From NCBI GenBank assembly GCA_007026445.1, contig VDMD01000003.1, forward strand, positions 1,116,001 to 1,180,000: a stretch of 64,000 nt of DNA. Direction: 5' to 3'. The stretch's first letter is position 1. The number at the start of each line of letters is the position of its first letter. The DNA comes from Schizophyllum amplum. Its lineage: Eukaryota > Basidiomycota > Agaricomycetes > Agaricales > Schizophyllaceae. Positions 12,259 to 24,243 of this stretch are shown in pieces. Under the pieces are notes generated by a model that saw nothing but the letters and a program-made list of their open reading frames with translations, was not told the DNA's origin and did no database searches. Made by a program: the position numbers and the translations under genes.

Positions 12259-12951
12259 TACTCGATCGGACTCTGCCTTGGGAGACTACCGACTACCCGT
12301 ACCGACGCGTGTCGCCGACTTGAACTTGTGCGTCCATGTTGTTTGCAATATGACAACGTACCTTCCCATTCGATGCCTCTGTCTATATGCATCGTATTTG
12401 ACAGAATCAAGCGAGTCACTAACGCTACGAACTAATGTCCAGGAAGCTTCAAGCCTCTGATCGATCGGTTCATAATCACCGTGAATGGATCAAAGGACCA
12501 GTTTTGGTGCCGGATATGGCCAGGACAAGGGACTTGGGAAGACCAGCGAGCGTTGCTTTGTACTTGAAACAAGAACTTGACACTCCGCGCTGTCCAGTAG
12601 TGCACCCATGGACCGTCGGATAAGGGTCAGGACGCTCGGGCCTCTGAGAGGACAATTAACTTGGGATGGCCCGAACAGGAACAATAAGCATCGCAGGGCT
12701 ATTTAACACTCGCCACGTCTGCAGAGGAGACTTCATTCACTGACAGCGCCATACGGCAACAGGCTATAGGACGTTCAGGTTACCGACGGCCTCTGCAGGT
12801 GAGTGGGTCATTTCCTTGAGACTGTAGGGATGTAACCGTGCTGGCAGTCGCTTGGGATACGAACGCGAACTACCCCTTGGCCGTGGATCTGTCGGCTCAC
12901 CAACGCACCCCAACTGCAGCAACTAGACGAGTCATCGAAGTGCGCTCAACT

Positions 12952-14589
12952 ATGCCGGTATACAGAACTGTGTCCGCATGGCTGTCGCGACAGCGTCAAG
13001 CCCGCGAGAAAGACAGTGTCACTCTTCGCGACCGCGAGCTTGCCTTGCGTAGCACCACACGATATCACACTATACCGCCACCGATCCCTCCCGTTCCTCG
13101 CGCGTTCCACCCTGCATTGCTAGAGCCATTCGCGTATACTACGGAAGGAACTCCTGCCCCATCTACGTCAACCACTCGAGCATTTACACCCATCTCGAGC
13201 GCGCCGACAACTACGGGCGAATCCTCGCCTGCTACTGCGTCCAACCCACTCACGTTAGGGTCTACACTTCCCATTTCCCTCGGGACTACATCGCAGTACG
13301 AATGGGGCGCGTACGTGCGGGGCGCGCTCGCCGAAAAGACCGCTACTCGCGGCGTGCGTCGCGCTGCTGCCTCTTCGCAATCGGCATCAGTAGCTCACAT
13401 CTATGCGGCCCCATCGCATCCCTCTCACCTTCACCGTCGTCCCGTCGAGCCCCCTGTCCGGATGTATGTTGCAAAACGGATGCGGTCCAGGCGGGCGGAG
13501 GGAGGGTGTATCAAAGAGTCAGTGCTGGAGGATGTAAAGCGGAAGGCGCTCGGGACATATGCCTTAGCAGCAGATCAAAGTCCTTCGACAGCAGCCCCTT
13601 CCTCGAGCCCTACACCTGGACGACTACGGCAGCCGTCACACAGGGCACAGCCAGAAGACTCGATACTGGCACCGACGGAGATGCCCATCAATGGGGTCCC
13701 GGCAGATACAGGAATGACGGCGGAAATCTCCACGCCTCCTGCAACGAGCGAGATCACCCAGATCCACCCGCTGCCCCTCCGCCGCAGGACGGGCGCGCGA
13801 GCGCTCGCTAGACGCTTTCGCGCCTGGGAGCAAGGACTACCCAGCACGAGTACCGGAGACAATGTCAAGTTTCGCCGCTATCTCCTTGCTCGAGGAAATC
13901 TGCCCGCATACCTTCAAACCCTCCGCGCAAGTCGTGCACGGGAGAGTCTCCCTGGCAGCGGTAACCGGATCGCTGACGGAGCCAGTCTTGCAGCCGATCC
14001 CGGCTACAACCCGACCACCTCGCTCGCCCCCGACCCCGACCTCGCACGCGCCGCGGCCTACCCGGATGTCCTAGCGCAGGGCATGGAAAGGGCCGATCTC
14101 CGTACAGAGGCGTTCTGGACGGCGTATTATGAAGACTACTGGGACGCCCAGCGCGGCAGGGTGGCGGGCACTCGGCGGACAGGGATTGCAGATCCCTCGT
14201 CAGGCGCGGACGCACAGCCCTCGACGGCGGCAGCTGCTCGAACATCGACGCCGCAGTGTAGGCGGCGCCTGCTTCCGACGTGGGAAGATGAAGTAGCGGC
14301 GGGGGAGAGAGCGATAAAGGAGGAGGAAAAGCTGGCTGCCAGGAAGCGTCGCAGGACTGAGAGATGGGCATCGATGTCCAGCAGACAACCAGCACATGCA
14401 TCGACGAGGGGGTATCGTTCAATGCAGTTTTCAACGGGCGGTGTCAGAACTCTGACGAGGACGACGCAATCAGGACGGGAGCCCGCGCGAAGTGACCTTC
14501 GCGGCAAGCAGCAGACACGGACACGCGTCGGGCTTAGACCAGACGCTGCTAGGGCAATGGGACACCGAGGCGCTCAGCCTGAGTCCTGA
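12952..14589 (+). CDS. orphan Ser/Pro/Arg-rich protein of unknown function
   Basis: A single long reading frame of about 545 codons from the first ATG (MPVYRTVSAWLSRQRQ). The frame stays open upstream to 12838 but has no ATG there, so an upstream spliced exon is possible. I do not recognise a domain. The protein has a basic N-terminus, a Pro/Ser/Thr-rich middle, a helical patch (ALARRFRAWEQGLPS and KFRRYLLARGNLPAYLQ), an aromatic/acidic patch (EAFWTAYYEDYWDAQRGR) and a strongly basic C-terminus with KLAARKRRRTERW, which could be a nuclear localisation signal. Codon use looks like neighbouring genes (high G+C at third positions) and the frame has no internal stop, which supports real coding. 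No function is proposed. Confidence 0.55.
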   Translation: MPVYRTVSAWLSRQRQAREKDSVTLRDRELALRSTTRYHTIPPPIPPVPRAFHPALLEPFAYTTEGTPAPSTSTTRAFTPISSAPTTTGESSPATASNPLTLGSTLPISLGTTSQYEWGAYVRGALAEKTATRGVRRAAASSQSASVAHIYAAPSHPSHLHRRPVEPPVRMYVAKRMRSRRAEGGCIKESVLEDVKRKALGTYALAADQSPSTAAPSSSPTPGRLRQPSHRAQPEDSILAPTEMPINGVPADTGMTAEISTPPATSEITQIHPLPLRRRTGARALARRFRAWEQGLPSTSTGDNVKFRRYLLARGNLPAYLQTLRASRARESLPGSGNRIADGASLAADPGYNPTTSLAPDPDLARAAAYPDVLAQGMERADLRTEAFWTAYYEDYWDAQRGRVAGTRRTGIADPSSGADAQPSTAAAARTSTPQCRRRLLPTWEDEVAAGERAIKEEEKLAARKRRRTERWASMSSRQPAHASTRGYRSMQFSTGGVRTLTRTTQSGREPARSDLRGKQQTRTRVGLRPDAARAMGHRGAQPES

Positions 14590-15972
14590 TTCTAAGTCTC
14601 GACTTGACGATTACTTACGACATGACGTGATTTCGACGATGATTTATGTATAAGTATACCCTTCCCTATAAGTTTGTATCTCATCAATGCTGTGATAATT
14701 CATGCATGATATCCGTGAATTGCTCTGAACTAGCGGACGAGATCAGTTCGAATTTTGCATGTGACTCACGCAAGTCTTCCAGTAGGCACGTGCCTAAGGC
14801 GTGCCCTGTCACAATGTAACAGTGACGTGACTTGCGTCAGACTCGTCACTCCGAGTCCTTTCGATCGGATAGCGGTCCATATGCCATATAGTCTGCTCCT
14901 CCTATGCCCTATTAGAGAATTTAGGCCATGCCTATTTCGACTCAGGATCATGGATGGACTCTGCTGAAGCGGCTTGCATCATTACTACATGTGTCCAGCC
15001 CGGCGAAATTCAGACAGCAAAACTGAACTACTACAGAGCGACCTCCCGACCCCGTGAACCTAAGTTACTACATCGAACACCTCAGCTATCATCAGTGGTC
15101 ACTCCGTAATTGTCGGTCATTGGACTACTTATCTCAGGCTCGGCTTTCCCGACCTGTTATGTTCTTGAATCGTGAAAGCTTGAGCATTTGATGCCACCTG
15201 TGACCTGTCAGTGCTTCAGCCTTCGACTACATGCGCTTTACCAACGTGACGGACACAGAAAGAGAACGACCAAGCGCCTGGGAACGAGCGTCAACAGGCG
15301 GCAACAACTCACCAAGAAACAGCCTTGCTGCCCGAGCGGCAAACACGGACGACGTGACGATGCTTACATTGGAGTTTTGGGCGCCTGGGCCCTCGCAAAC
15401 TGACAAACTCGGCCTCTATTGATCATTGACAGACCTTGTCTTGTTATAACCCGGAGACTCAGTCACTCTTTGCTTAGTCGTCTTGGTTCTCCTTCTACAG
15501 GTTACACTTGAATGACAGACATATACAGTTGACTCTGCCGGTGATTTCCATCAATAAGTGACGGACGTAGATCGAGCCAGACGCAGTCAGGCGTACAAGG
15601 TTCAGTAGAGCCGATAACAAGGCCGCAACCCGTTTGGGACAAGTTGAAGGTGATTAGCGCCGAATGCTCCGCGGGGTAAACAGCGTTGGCCCTTTGGCTT
15701 CTCCCAATCTGTTTCATGTTGAATCCGAAGGTTCCTTGCTTTCCACATCTTTCTCCCGCTCTCCCCACGACGGACACGGGCTCCCGACTCGCACCACTGC
15801 AGGAGGCGGTGGGGACTTGCGCAGCTCCTGGACCCGAATTATCCTCGCGCGGCCGATGCGTAATCTGCTCATCTCCATCACCCAGCATCAAACAGAGTTG
15901 ATCCTCGCTCGCAACACTCGGCTGTAGCATCCTCCGCACCTTGTCTTTGTTCTTCCGAGCGCGTACCCCGCC
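14590..15972. other. long intergenic region upstream of the G-alpha gene
   Basis: About 1.4 kb, more AT-rich than the coding DNA. It holds a TGACTCA (AP-1/Gcn4-type) sequence at about 14762, an imperfect inverted partner near 14829-14838, and the palindrome GGCACGTGCC at 14785-14794 (a CACGTG E-box core). No gene seen. Confidence 0.4.
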
Positions 15973-18249
15973 ATGGCGTTCATACCGCCTCCTAACGACC
16001 CATTCTTCGAGCTCATGCGCCCCCCGCCAAACGAGACCCCCGCGCAAATGACTGCGCGTCTGGAGAGGGAACGCGAAGCGCAGCGGATAAATGACAGCAT
16101 CGAAGAGGACATTCGTAACCACCGTGCGCGCTTGAAGAGAGAGAAGGCGGCAGTGAAGGTATTGCTGCTCGGGCAAGCGGAAAGCGGTGCGCATACATGC
16201 ACGTTTCCTATAGAACGACACGCTCACGTCAGGTTCTGCACCAGGAAAATCCACTACCTTGAAGAGTGCGCAATCCCCCTTCATCCATGCCGGTACATGC
16301 TGATCGGGATCTGCAGACTTCCTCATCAAGTGGGCACCGGAGGCATGGGCGCGTGAGCGCGACGGATGGCGTCTCATCATCCACTTCAACATCGTGCGCG
16401 CTATTGTCGCCATCCTGCGTGTAGTCGAAGCCGAACTCGGCGGCGACGAACCTCTCGAAGACGACGACAAGCTTGACGGACGGGCAAGCATACTGTCCCC
16501 ACCCGCATCCCCCTCGAGCTCGTCGCGTGCACCACTCACCTTCACCGATCGTCACCAGCTATTGATGATACGTCTCGCGCCGCTGCGAGGGCTCGAGGCA
16601 GATCTCAAGCGGCGTCTCGGACAGTCAGAAACGCCCACCTCGATGGTCGCGTCGCCCTTCGACACGCATGCAACTCCAACGCGGCAGCGCTTCAACCCGG
16701 AGTTCAGCGTGCGCAATCTTGACGACGTGCTATCACCGACATGGACCTCGGCCGCGCGGGCGGAGATTGCCTCGGTAACCGACACATTGGCGAACTGCAG
16801 GGAAGACATGAAAGCATTGTGGGCGGACCCCGTTGTGCAGCAGGCGGTCAAGCGGAGGAAGACGCATCTACCGGAGTCACATCGATAGTACGTGAAAGGC
16901 ACGAGTTGTTGCATCGGCAAGGCTGACGCATATAACAGTTTTCTGGATTCGCTGGATCGAATAGCATGTCGGACGTATAGTGTCACGGACAACGATATTC
17001 TTCGCGCAAGATTAAGGACTACAGGCGTTCGCGAGCATAGGATAGTCTTCAACAACGGCCCTTGGGAAACCACTCAAGTATCCCAAATTCGTAAGTGGCT
17101 TTCATATCCTCGCCGAGGATTATCGACGTGTCATGGAGCTAATTGCTGTATCCTCGCGTAGGTTCGGGGCAGCCAGCTTGGGAATGGTGCATCTACGACG
17201 TAGGCGGCTGCCGCACGCAACGCACTGCGTGGCTGCCGTTTTTCGAGAACACGAATGTTATCATCTTCTGTGCGTCGTGCCGCAAGCTTTCGCTTCCTTC
17301 CGTGCTCAACGGCCGTTCGCAGTGTGCCCCATGAACGTATTTGACGAACGTCTGCAAGAGGACTCTCGTGTGAACAGGCTTGAGGACAGTTTTCTGCTTT
17401 GGCAGAGTATATGCAGTACCAAGCTGCTGGCGCGGACGCAGCTGATCATGTTCTTGAATAAGGTGTGAAGTCCATGCCGTCAACCTCTTGTCTTGTCTTT
17501 GTTCTCGCTTCTTGCATGTAACCTCTGATCCCCTCACTCTGCGCCGATCACTTCGGATCTCTTCAACATCTTAGTCCTCCTCCCGGGCGGCGAAGCAGCT
17601 CGCTGTGCGGTAAACGGCCAGAGTTGTACCTTCTGCACTTCTTTCCGCACACTGCTCTTGCCCCCTCCGCCCTCCTCTAGAGTCGTAGACTTATGCAGCG
17701 TCGTGTTTCGTGATGACGCGGACTAATCGAGTCACATTCTAGACCGACTTACTCAAACGGAAGCTCAAGCGCGGGGTGCAAGTGAAGCAATACCTCCCCA
17801 GTTATGGGAATAGGCCGAACGAGGTCGGCCATGTCAGCAAATGTGAGTGAATGCCTGACGACTTTTTGGGCGTCTCTGCCTCCGGCATCCGTCGCAGTAT
17901 GCTGACAACGCCACTTGCAGACTTCAAGGATAAATTCAAGGAGATTTTACACCAACAATCACCCTTGCCGCGCACGCATTACATCTACTTCACGACAGTG
18001 ACTGACACGACGTCGACAGCAAAGACGCTTGAGTCAAGTGAGTACGCTATCCAGGATTTCCGTCCGACATCGCGCTCTGCCATTTTCGTCTTGACGCGTC
18101 TGGCTGCCGTTGTTCTTCTTTGAAGGGATAACCCTTGTAGTCCATCTCTCCGTTCCCTCAGATACCCCAATAAATTCAGCTCATCTAACTAATATTCAGT
18201 CCGCGACGGCGTTCTGCGCGAGAATCTCAAATCGTCACAGCTGATATAG
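15973..18249 (+). CDS. atypical heterotrimeric G-protein alpha subunit
   Basis: Nine exons thread in frame: 15973-16186, 16245-16265, 16317-16887, 16939-17090, 17162-17269, 17323-17462, 17743-17842, 17921-18037 and 18200-18249, giving about 490 aa. Visible G-alpha motifs are the P-loop LLLGQAESGKSTTLK (assembled from three exons), switch I LRARLRTTGV, switch II YDVGGCRTQRTAW, the motif FLNKTDLLKRKL (NKxD) and a reduced last motif (FTTVTDT in place of the usual TCATD). The Arg finger and the switch I Thr are kept. The catalytic Gln of DVGGQ is Cys here, which should weaken GTP hydrolysis. The protein is longer than classical G-alpha (about 350 aa) because of an acidic/Ser-rich insert in the helical domain. 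Such divergent subunits are expanded in mushroom-forming fungi; the upstream receptor is unknown. No N-terminal MGxxxS myristoylation site is visible. Confidence 0.9.
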
Positions 18250-19461
18250 GTCCCGACCGGCGTGTCCGATGTCGGTTATATTCCCGCCATCCGGAGCCCG
18301 CAGTCGCTTCGATATTCTGGAGGGTTGACTACGCGCTACCTGGCGGGTCGACCTTGCAGAGCATGCCGGACGCCGAAAGCCTTGATACCTTACTCGCATT
18401 TCCATATTCTGCGTATCGGCGCGCAAGGCTAACAACCGCATGCTGCAGCACACGCTGCTAGCTACGATCTCCCTACTCCTTAGGGTATCCTCATTCACGA
18501 TGTTTCGTTCAGCTATGATGTCCTCGACATCCTTATGACCTCCTCGTCCCTCTCATGATTTTTATTCCTTATCTACTGTATATATGGTATATCGCGGACG
18601 CGGATTTCCTTCATATGTGTACTTGTACACCTTGTAAATATCAACCGTCGCATTGTAGGAATTGGCTACATGAGCGCTTCTGAGCAGAGGCTCTCAAGGC
18701 AGGCAAATTGGGATAGAGATTGATCGTCGAGATTTCTCTGTGGACTGACGGCGTGAAGTGGGCAACATATACAGGTTGTAGTAGAGGCTATACTGAACTA
18801 AGAGTTTGGCCTCCCTACTGAGGTTCGAAGCTTGACTCTGTCGTTCAGGTTCCCGGCGGAAAGATCAGTGGTGAGTCATGCGTGCGGCATGTCACGGCTG
18901 ACTCGACGCTTCCTGGACGCTTCTGCCGCACCTTGCCGCCTTTGCGTCGGTGCGTAGGCTTTGTCGGTATCTTCAGCTTCTGGCACGCAATTTGGACTTG
19001 ACTGCGAAGGAGGGAGGCGGCCAGGGAGCCCAAATGTCGGGTGCTGGGCTTGCCATGGCTCCCTTCAGCTCACTGTCCTCGATATCCTTGCACTCGCCTC
19101 CAGCAAAGATAACCGTCCGGACACGTGAACTGCCCATGAACCGCCTGTTTCAAACCGGCTCAAGCTCAAGTCCCCTGCATTGAATTTCTTGGACTGAACC
19201 TATCGGTGTTGCACGCTCTTAAGCCTCGATACTGTCTGTGGTGCTGTTCGTCCCATTGTATAGGTACTTAGTAGGTACAGTGAGCAAGGATAGGTTGGGT
19301 ATGGGCGATACCCACCATTCAGCTCGCAAGTGATCAGTCCGATTTTGGATTGCCAGCTCGCGCTTAGTTCGTATCTGTTGACCGCGGCGACTGTTTGGCT
19401 CTTCCTGCATCGCTGGTTTTCCCTCTCATCTCGGCGGATCCTTCCACGGCTTCGCGTCGGA
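18250..19461. other. intergenic
   Basis: About 1.2 kb between the G-alpha stop and the Zn2Cys6 gene. TATATGGTATAT-type AT-rich sequence lies near 18580. No ORF or RNA gene recognised. Confidence 0.4.
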
Positions 19462-22400
19462 ATGGGCAGCTTGCTGGACATGGATGTCGACTGCGACGGA
19501 CCGCCTTCACCCACTGCGGCTGAATCGTCCCATGACACCATCTCATCGGCCGCGTCGGGGGCGCAACATTTGCCGTGCGGCTCTCTCAGCATTATCTCTG
19601 CTGTGCTCTTATGATGCCTACAGACAAGTTCGCGCACGGATTACTGTTGTGTGTGCTGAGGTACGTGCCAAACTGCTGCTTTGGACGGCCTGAGGATTGA
19701 CTGGTGTCGTAGTGCAAGCGGTTGAAGCTAAAATGCGACCGGAAAATGCCCTGTGGGAGCTGCGTCAAGCGAGAGGCGACTTCGAAGTGTCATTATTCTG
19801 CCGCTGCAGCGGAGAAAGTGTGCGTGCGGAAGATATGCCTCGTCCGTTGGCTCATGCGTGTTCTGCTTCCCATAGTGATCTGCAGTCGCTCAACAATAGA
19901 CTGGTGCAGCTGGAACAATACATCTCTATGTCCTCCGGCGGCCAGTTCTCATCTGCGTATCCCTTGGCGCAAGTCACTGCAGGATCGACCTACACTCCCC
20001 TCTCTTGCTCGCTTGGGAACTCCTCGGTCCCCGTTCCAGCGATGTCATTCCCCACAATATCCCAATTACTGCAGGCGAGAGTGGACCCTATCGTCTTGAC
20101 GGCGCCTACTCGCTCGTTATGGACTGATTGGACATGGCCACGCGATATCGTGGACGCAGTCCATCTCTCGCAGCAGACGAACTCATCAGACGCGCAAGAA
20201 CCATTCACATCCAGGATAGATGTGCGAGCTCGCCCTCGGCAGGAGACCGCAGGCGCCGCGCTTTCCGCTGGGACCTTCATCGAGCAGGCCGACATTGGTT
20301 CAGGGAAACTGCGGGCCCCGGTCAATCTGGTCGACGCCCTTCCCGTCACCGAGCTCCTCGGAGCCACGACCAACGTCTTCACGATCATCCGCTCCATCCT
20401 CCCCGGCTTTTTCCGTTGCGAATACGGCTACGCTCGCATATACGATCAGCTCTCGCGGACAGAGGAAAAGCGTGTCGCTGTCAAGCAGAAGGCCCGAGCC
20501 CAGGAAGTTTTCTTCGGCAGGAATCAGAATCCCTCGTCTGTCGTCAAACCTCCCGGGTTCGAGCCCAACGATCCTCTTTTCAGCTCCTTCAGGGCAACCG
20601 GCTCTGACACGCAGCCGAAGAAGAGATCATCGGACGACGAGTGGCCTCTCTCGTTCTATGCACTTGCGTGTGGTTTGATGGCCTTGTCCCCGACCCACGA
20701 CGCGGACGGTCACGATGCGGAGTATTGGTATACGCAGAGTACGCAGGCGTGCCAAGCTTGGGAACAATACTGCGGCACGCCTTCACCGAAGGAGGGCAGC
20801 AACTACATTTCCGCCCTGCTTGTTCAGTTGGTATTCTGCCTGGGACAGATGGACATAGCTGGCGCATCGGCCGCAGTGCGTGCTCATGCCTGCTCTACTC
20901 TATCTTTCTGACTTTTTTCCTTTAGTTACACAAGGCGGCCATGTTCTTTCGCGCACATCATCTCACAGTCGGCGCTAGGGACGACGCCGCTATCAAACCT
21001 TGCAAGGACGGTAGAGACAAGTGGATGGGCGACGCCTGGCTCGATATCATATTCTGGGATGCGTACGTCCTGCCTTATGTCATGGAGGATGCAGCTGATG
21101 CTGGTGCAGCTTCGTCTCGGACAAGATGGGCCAGCCACCCTTGATTTCTGAGGGCTGCGTGCCTGCCATGAACCGCGATGAATCAGAACCAGATCTGTTC
21201 GCACAGCGCTTCAGGTGAGCTATGCCTCCTTCATCTAGGTCTAGTACTCATATTTGAGCAGGCTGGCATCTATCGTTCGGCTGACGAAGACACGATACTG
21301 GACGTTGGAAGCTCTCGAGGCTGAAATCACGCAATTCACTCGCTCGATAGCGGAAAGTTCCATCAATGTTCTATGTCCTCCGATGTCGGCCACGCCTTCG
21401 TCGAATGCCGCAGGCAAGAGGAAAAGAACGAAGGGTCCTCCGGACATTTTAGGCGAATCCGAGCACCGCGAGGACGAGGTCAAAATTCAAAGGATGGATC
21501 TCATTCTCGGTGCATGGCAGACGCTCCTAGCTGCCTACACGCCAGAGGTGCAGCATGACCATCGTTTGGCAAATCCGAAGTGGACCGGTATGGTCAACGT
21601 CGCCCATCACGTCGTTCAAGCCGCCACCGATCTCCTATCGCACGCGCCCTTGATGCCCAATCCGTCGAAGTCGCACAAGACCCCTGTACCCATCGCCGTT
21701 GGTGCTAGATCTGCGACATCATGCAACTTCGCTACCCTCGCCTCCCTCTACCCGCTGCATGGTAATCTGTTCTCTGCCGCCCTGATTTGCGGTTACGGGT
21801 CCATCAAGCAGCCCAGCAGTATCTGGGCGTCTGGAGCGGGTGAAGCTGTTCGCGCCGCGCACGCGGCTTTCTCTTCGCCGGTAATCCTCAAGCTTGGAGA
21901 CGCGGTTGGAGATAACCTCACTCAACGGGAAGCCTTGCATATCCTTGACGTTGTCCTGCGCAAGCTGCAGGGACCGTCGGGAAGAAAGCGCAAACACGAC
22001 GAGTGCATAGACGCTTGCAGCTCATCGAGTGTGGGCGCTCGACCACCCAAGTCAGCCGCCACGTTGCAGATTCCATGCGGTGGAGGTCAGGACGAGTCGA
22101 CGAACGAGCGGCAGGGCTCGACGCCGTTGTCGGAGCGCGTCGCAAGGATGGGCGAAGCAGCGAAGGAGAAGAACAGCGAGCGACCTGAGAAGAAGAAGCG
22201 CATCTCCTATCCAACGGTTGGAGTCCGCGTGCGATCCGGGGGCTCAGACAGACCGAACCACTCATCTGGCGCTACTGCCGACGATGGGTCCATCGATCAG
22301 CCTGCCTCTGCTCTCTACACGACTGCTCCCATGGAGTACGCACATGCTGGCTCGCAGTATTTGCAGTCTGTCGAGAATCCAACCGAGTACCTTCAGCACG

Positions 22401-23338
22401 CGCAGCCAGACCCTATTGGGCCGTCTCTCCCTACGTCGTCCTATGCAGAGGATCGTCCAACGTCCACCGCTTCCCTAGAACCGGTTGCCTTTTCGTCGGC
22501 TCTCCAGCCTGAAGCTCAAGAGGCCGGTCTGTATGAGCAGCAGGGTTTGGACAGCGTGTCCGTGCGGGGCCCGTTCGATAACATCACCGCCGAGTCTCAG
22601 CGTGCCGTTGATGACGACCGGGCGAGCATGGCTCATCCCTCTGCTTATAACGAGGCCTCCCATATCCCGCGCTCGCGTCGGCCGTCCACGTCGTATGATG
22701 TCGGGGCATACGAGCATCCTCGCGGGTCATTTGGAGGCCGGGCATCGTATCGACCCTGCCATCCACCGCCGTCGCCGTGTGACCACGCTGTGGGGTTACC
22801 GATGTTGTCAGCGTCGGGCTCGTCCTACGCATCCATCGGCAATAGGGCAGGCGGCGCGCCGCCCACCGGCGTGATGCCCGTCCCGCCTCCTCCACCGATG
22901 TATACGGCAGGTATGCCACCGATCCCGCCGCCACATCAGCAGTGCTACGACGCGTGTCCGACTGCACAGCCACCCCAGCCGCCGCAGGCATATGAACAGC
23001 ACTACCAAGTACCCCCCATGGAGGAGGCGCGAAGCGAGATGGGAGGATATTACCCGGGTCAGGGCTACGGGACGTACGACGTCAAGCCGAATATGGCCAT
23101 ACTGGACATGCATGCGCAGCAGCCGGGTGGATACAGTAGGATCTCTGCGCCAGTGGATGCGGCATCCTCGCCTTATCAAGCGACAGTTTCTTCCCCTTAC
23201 CAAGCGACCGTTTCTTCCCCCTACCAAGCGACAACATCTTCCCCTTACCAAGCGCCGACGCCATCCGTGTATGGAGAACGGCCATTGTCCTCGCAGCAGG
23301 GCCATTATTGGCACCATTCGTACCCCTACAGCCGATAA
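19462..23338 (+). CDS. Zn2Cys6 binuclear-cluster transcription factor
   Basis: The first three exons thread as 19462-19574, 19624-19660 and from 19713. The joined sequence gives a Zn2Cys6 cluster near residue 47: VVCAECKRLKLKCDRKMPC then GSCVKREATSKC, with six Cys correctly spaced (the second Cys of the signature starts a new exon). A short leucine-rich coil (LQSLNNRLVQLEQYI) follows, as usual for dimerisation. The regulatory region runs through FPTISQLLQARVD, ELLGATTNVFTIIRSILPGFF, WPLSFYALACGLMALSP and MFFRAHHLTVGARD, and a long last exon from about 21262 adds KIQRMDLILGAWQTLLAAYTP and a Pro/Tyr/Gln-rich tail. The gene ends at 23338. It is a nuclear DNA-binding regulator; its targets are unknown. 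Introns lie near 20878-20925 and in the 21090-21262 stretch. The tail contains a small tandem repeat (next entry). Confidence 0.85.
23166..23260 (+). repeat. 24-nt in-frame tandem repeat encoding SSPYQATV
   Basis: Four near-identical 24-nt units in the C-terminal tail of the Zn2Cys6 gene. The unit length is a multiple of three, so copy-number change would keep the frame. Confidence 0.8.
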
Positions 23339-23630
23339 CGGCAACTTCTCATACTTACTTACTGTCTATTGCCCAACATGCCCGCTTTTCTGTAGTCTCC
23401 CAAGGCAGTAGCTTTTCTGCCTTTTTTTCCTTCAATTTTCGCTATACTCATTTTGTACTTCATCCCCCTGTTCTCCAACGTGGTCTGTATTTAATGTACA
23501 TTGCTATGTATACTTACGTCTGCCCGTTAGATGCCAGTGTCAACTCGACGTATTTATCGCGTATTCAAACCTGAAGTTAACCACTCAACACGTGATTTCG
23601 GCACCGGTGGTTTTATTTTGAAGGGTCAAT
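23339..23630. other. 3' flank of the Zn2Cys6 gene
   Basis: AT-richer sequence with TTTGTACTT and TATTTAATGTACA stretches, probably the 3' UTR and polyadenylation region. Nothing else seen. Confidence 0.35.
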
Positions 23631-23848
23631 CGGCGGAGGGGAGAGGGGAGGAGAGGAGGGGGAGGAAAGGAGGTGAGGGGAGAGGAGGGGAGGTGAGGGG
23701 GAGGAGGGGAGAGGGGAGGAGGGGAGAGGGGAGAGGGGGAGGAGGGGAGAGGAGAGGGGAGGGAGAGGGGGAGGAGGGGAGAGGAGAGGGGAGGGAGAGG
23801 GGGAGGAGGGGAGAGGACAAGGGCGAGGAGAGGAAGGGCGACTGGACA
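23631..23848 (+). repeat. purine (G/A) tract minisatellite
   Basis: About 215 nt almost purely of G and A, made of GGGGAGGAG/GAGAGGGGAG-type units with larger repeats of about 45 nt (compare 23735-23770 with 23775-23815). A related tract lies at 32075-32163. Open frames across it on both strands are low-complexity artefacts. Confidence 0.85.
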
Positions 23849-24040
23849 CTTTGAAGACTTTTGGCGTCGACGGCCGGGCTAGCTGAGACGCCTTTGCGTG
23901 TGTCGTCCGGTGGCCATACGGGCGTGTGTTCGGTGGCCATACGTGCGTGTCCTGTGTCGATCGTGTTCGAGCGCCGCGGGAGATTATATGTGTCCGGTTG
24001 TTTTCACCAGCAGACGGTGCGGGTTGCGACTGCAGTCCTG
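23847..24040. repeat. dispersed repeat, copy 1 (contains the empty TA site)
   Basis: The segment CACTTTGAAGACTT...CGACGGCCGGGCTAGCTGAGACGC to GCAGACGGTGCGG is found again at 32171-33040, where a 784-bp element is inserted at the TA and about 90 nt after it is missing. Here the TA (23880-23881) is unoccupied. Confidence 0.75.
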
Positions 24041-24243
24041 CCACCAGCGAACGGACGCTTTGCATTCCACTGATCCCACGCTCTACCTTATCAACACGGA
24101 CTCCGGGCTACCAACGACTCGCCCGTTCCTGGATCTATTGCCGATGGTCCCTGATCTCGCCGACGGCGCCCCACGCGCTGCCGCCGCGCCATATCCCACG
24201 CCCATATCGAGGATGCCGTTACGCCCTAGCGACGCCCCGCCAG

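Noticed and set aside
23531..24065. Gly/Arg/Glu-rich (plus) and Pro/Ser-rich (minus) frames
   Set aside because: Products of the purine tract.
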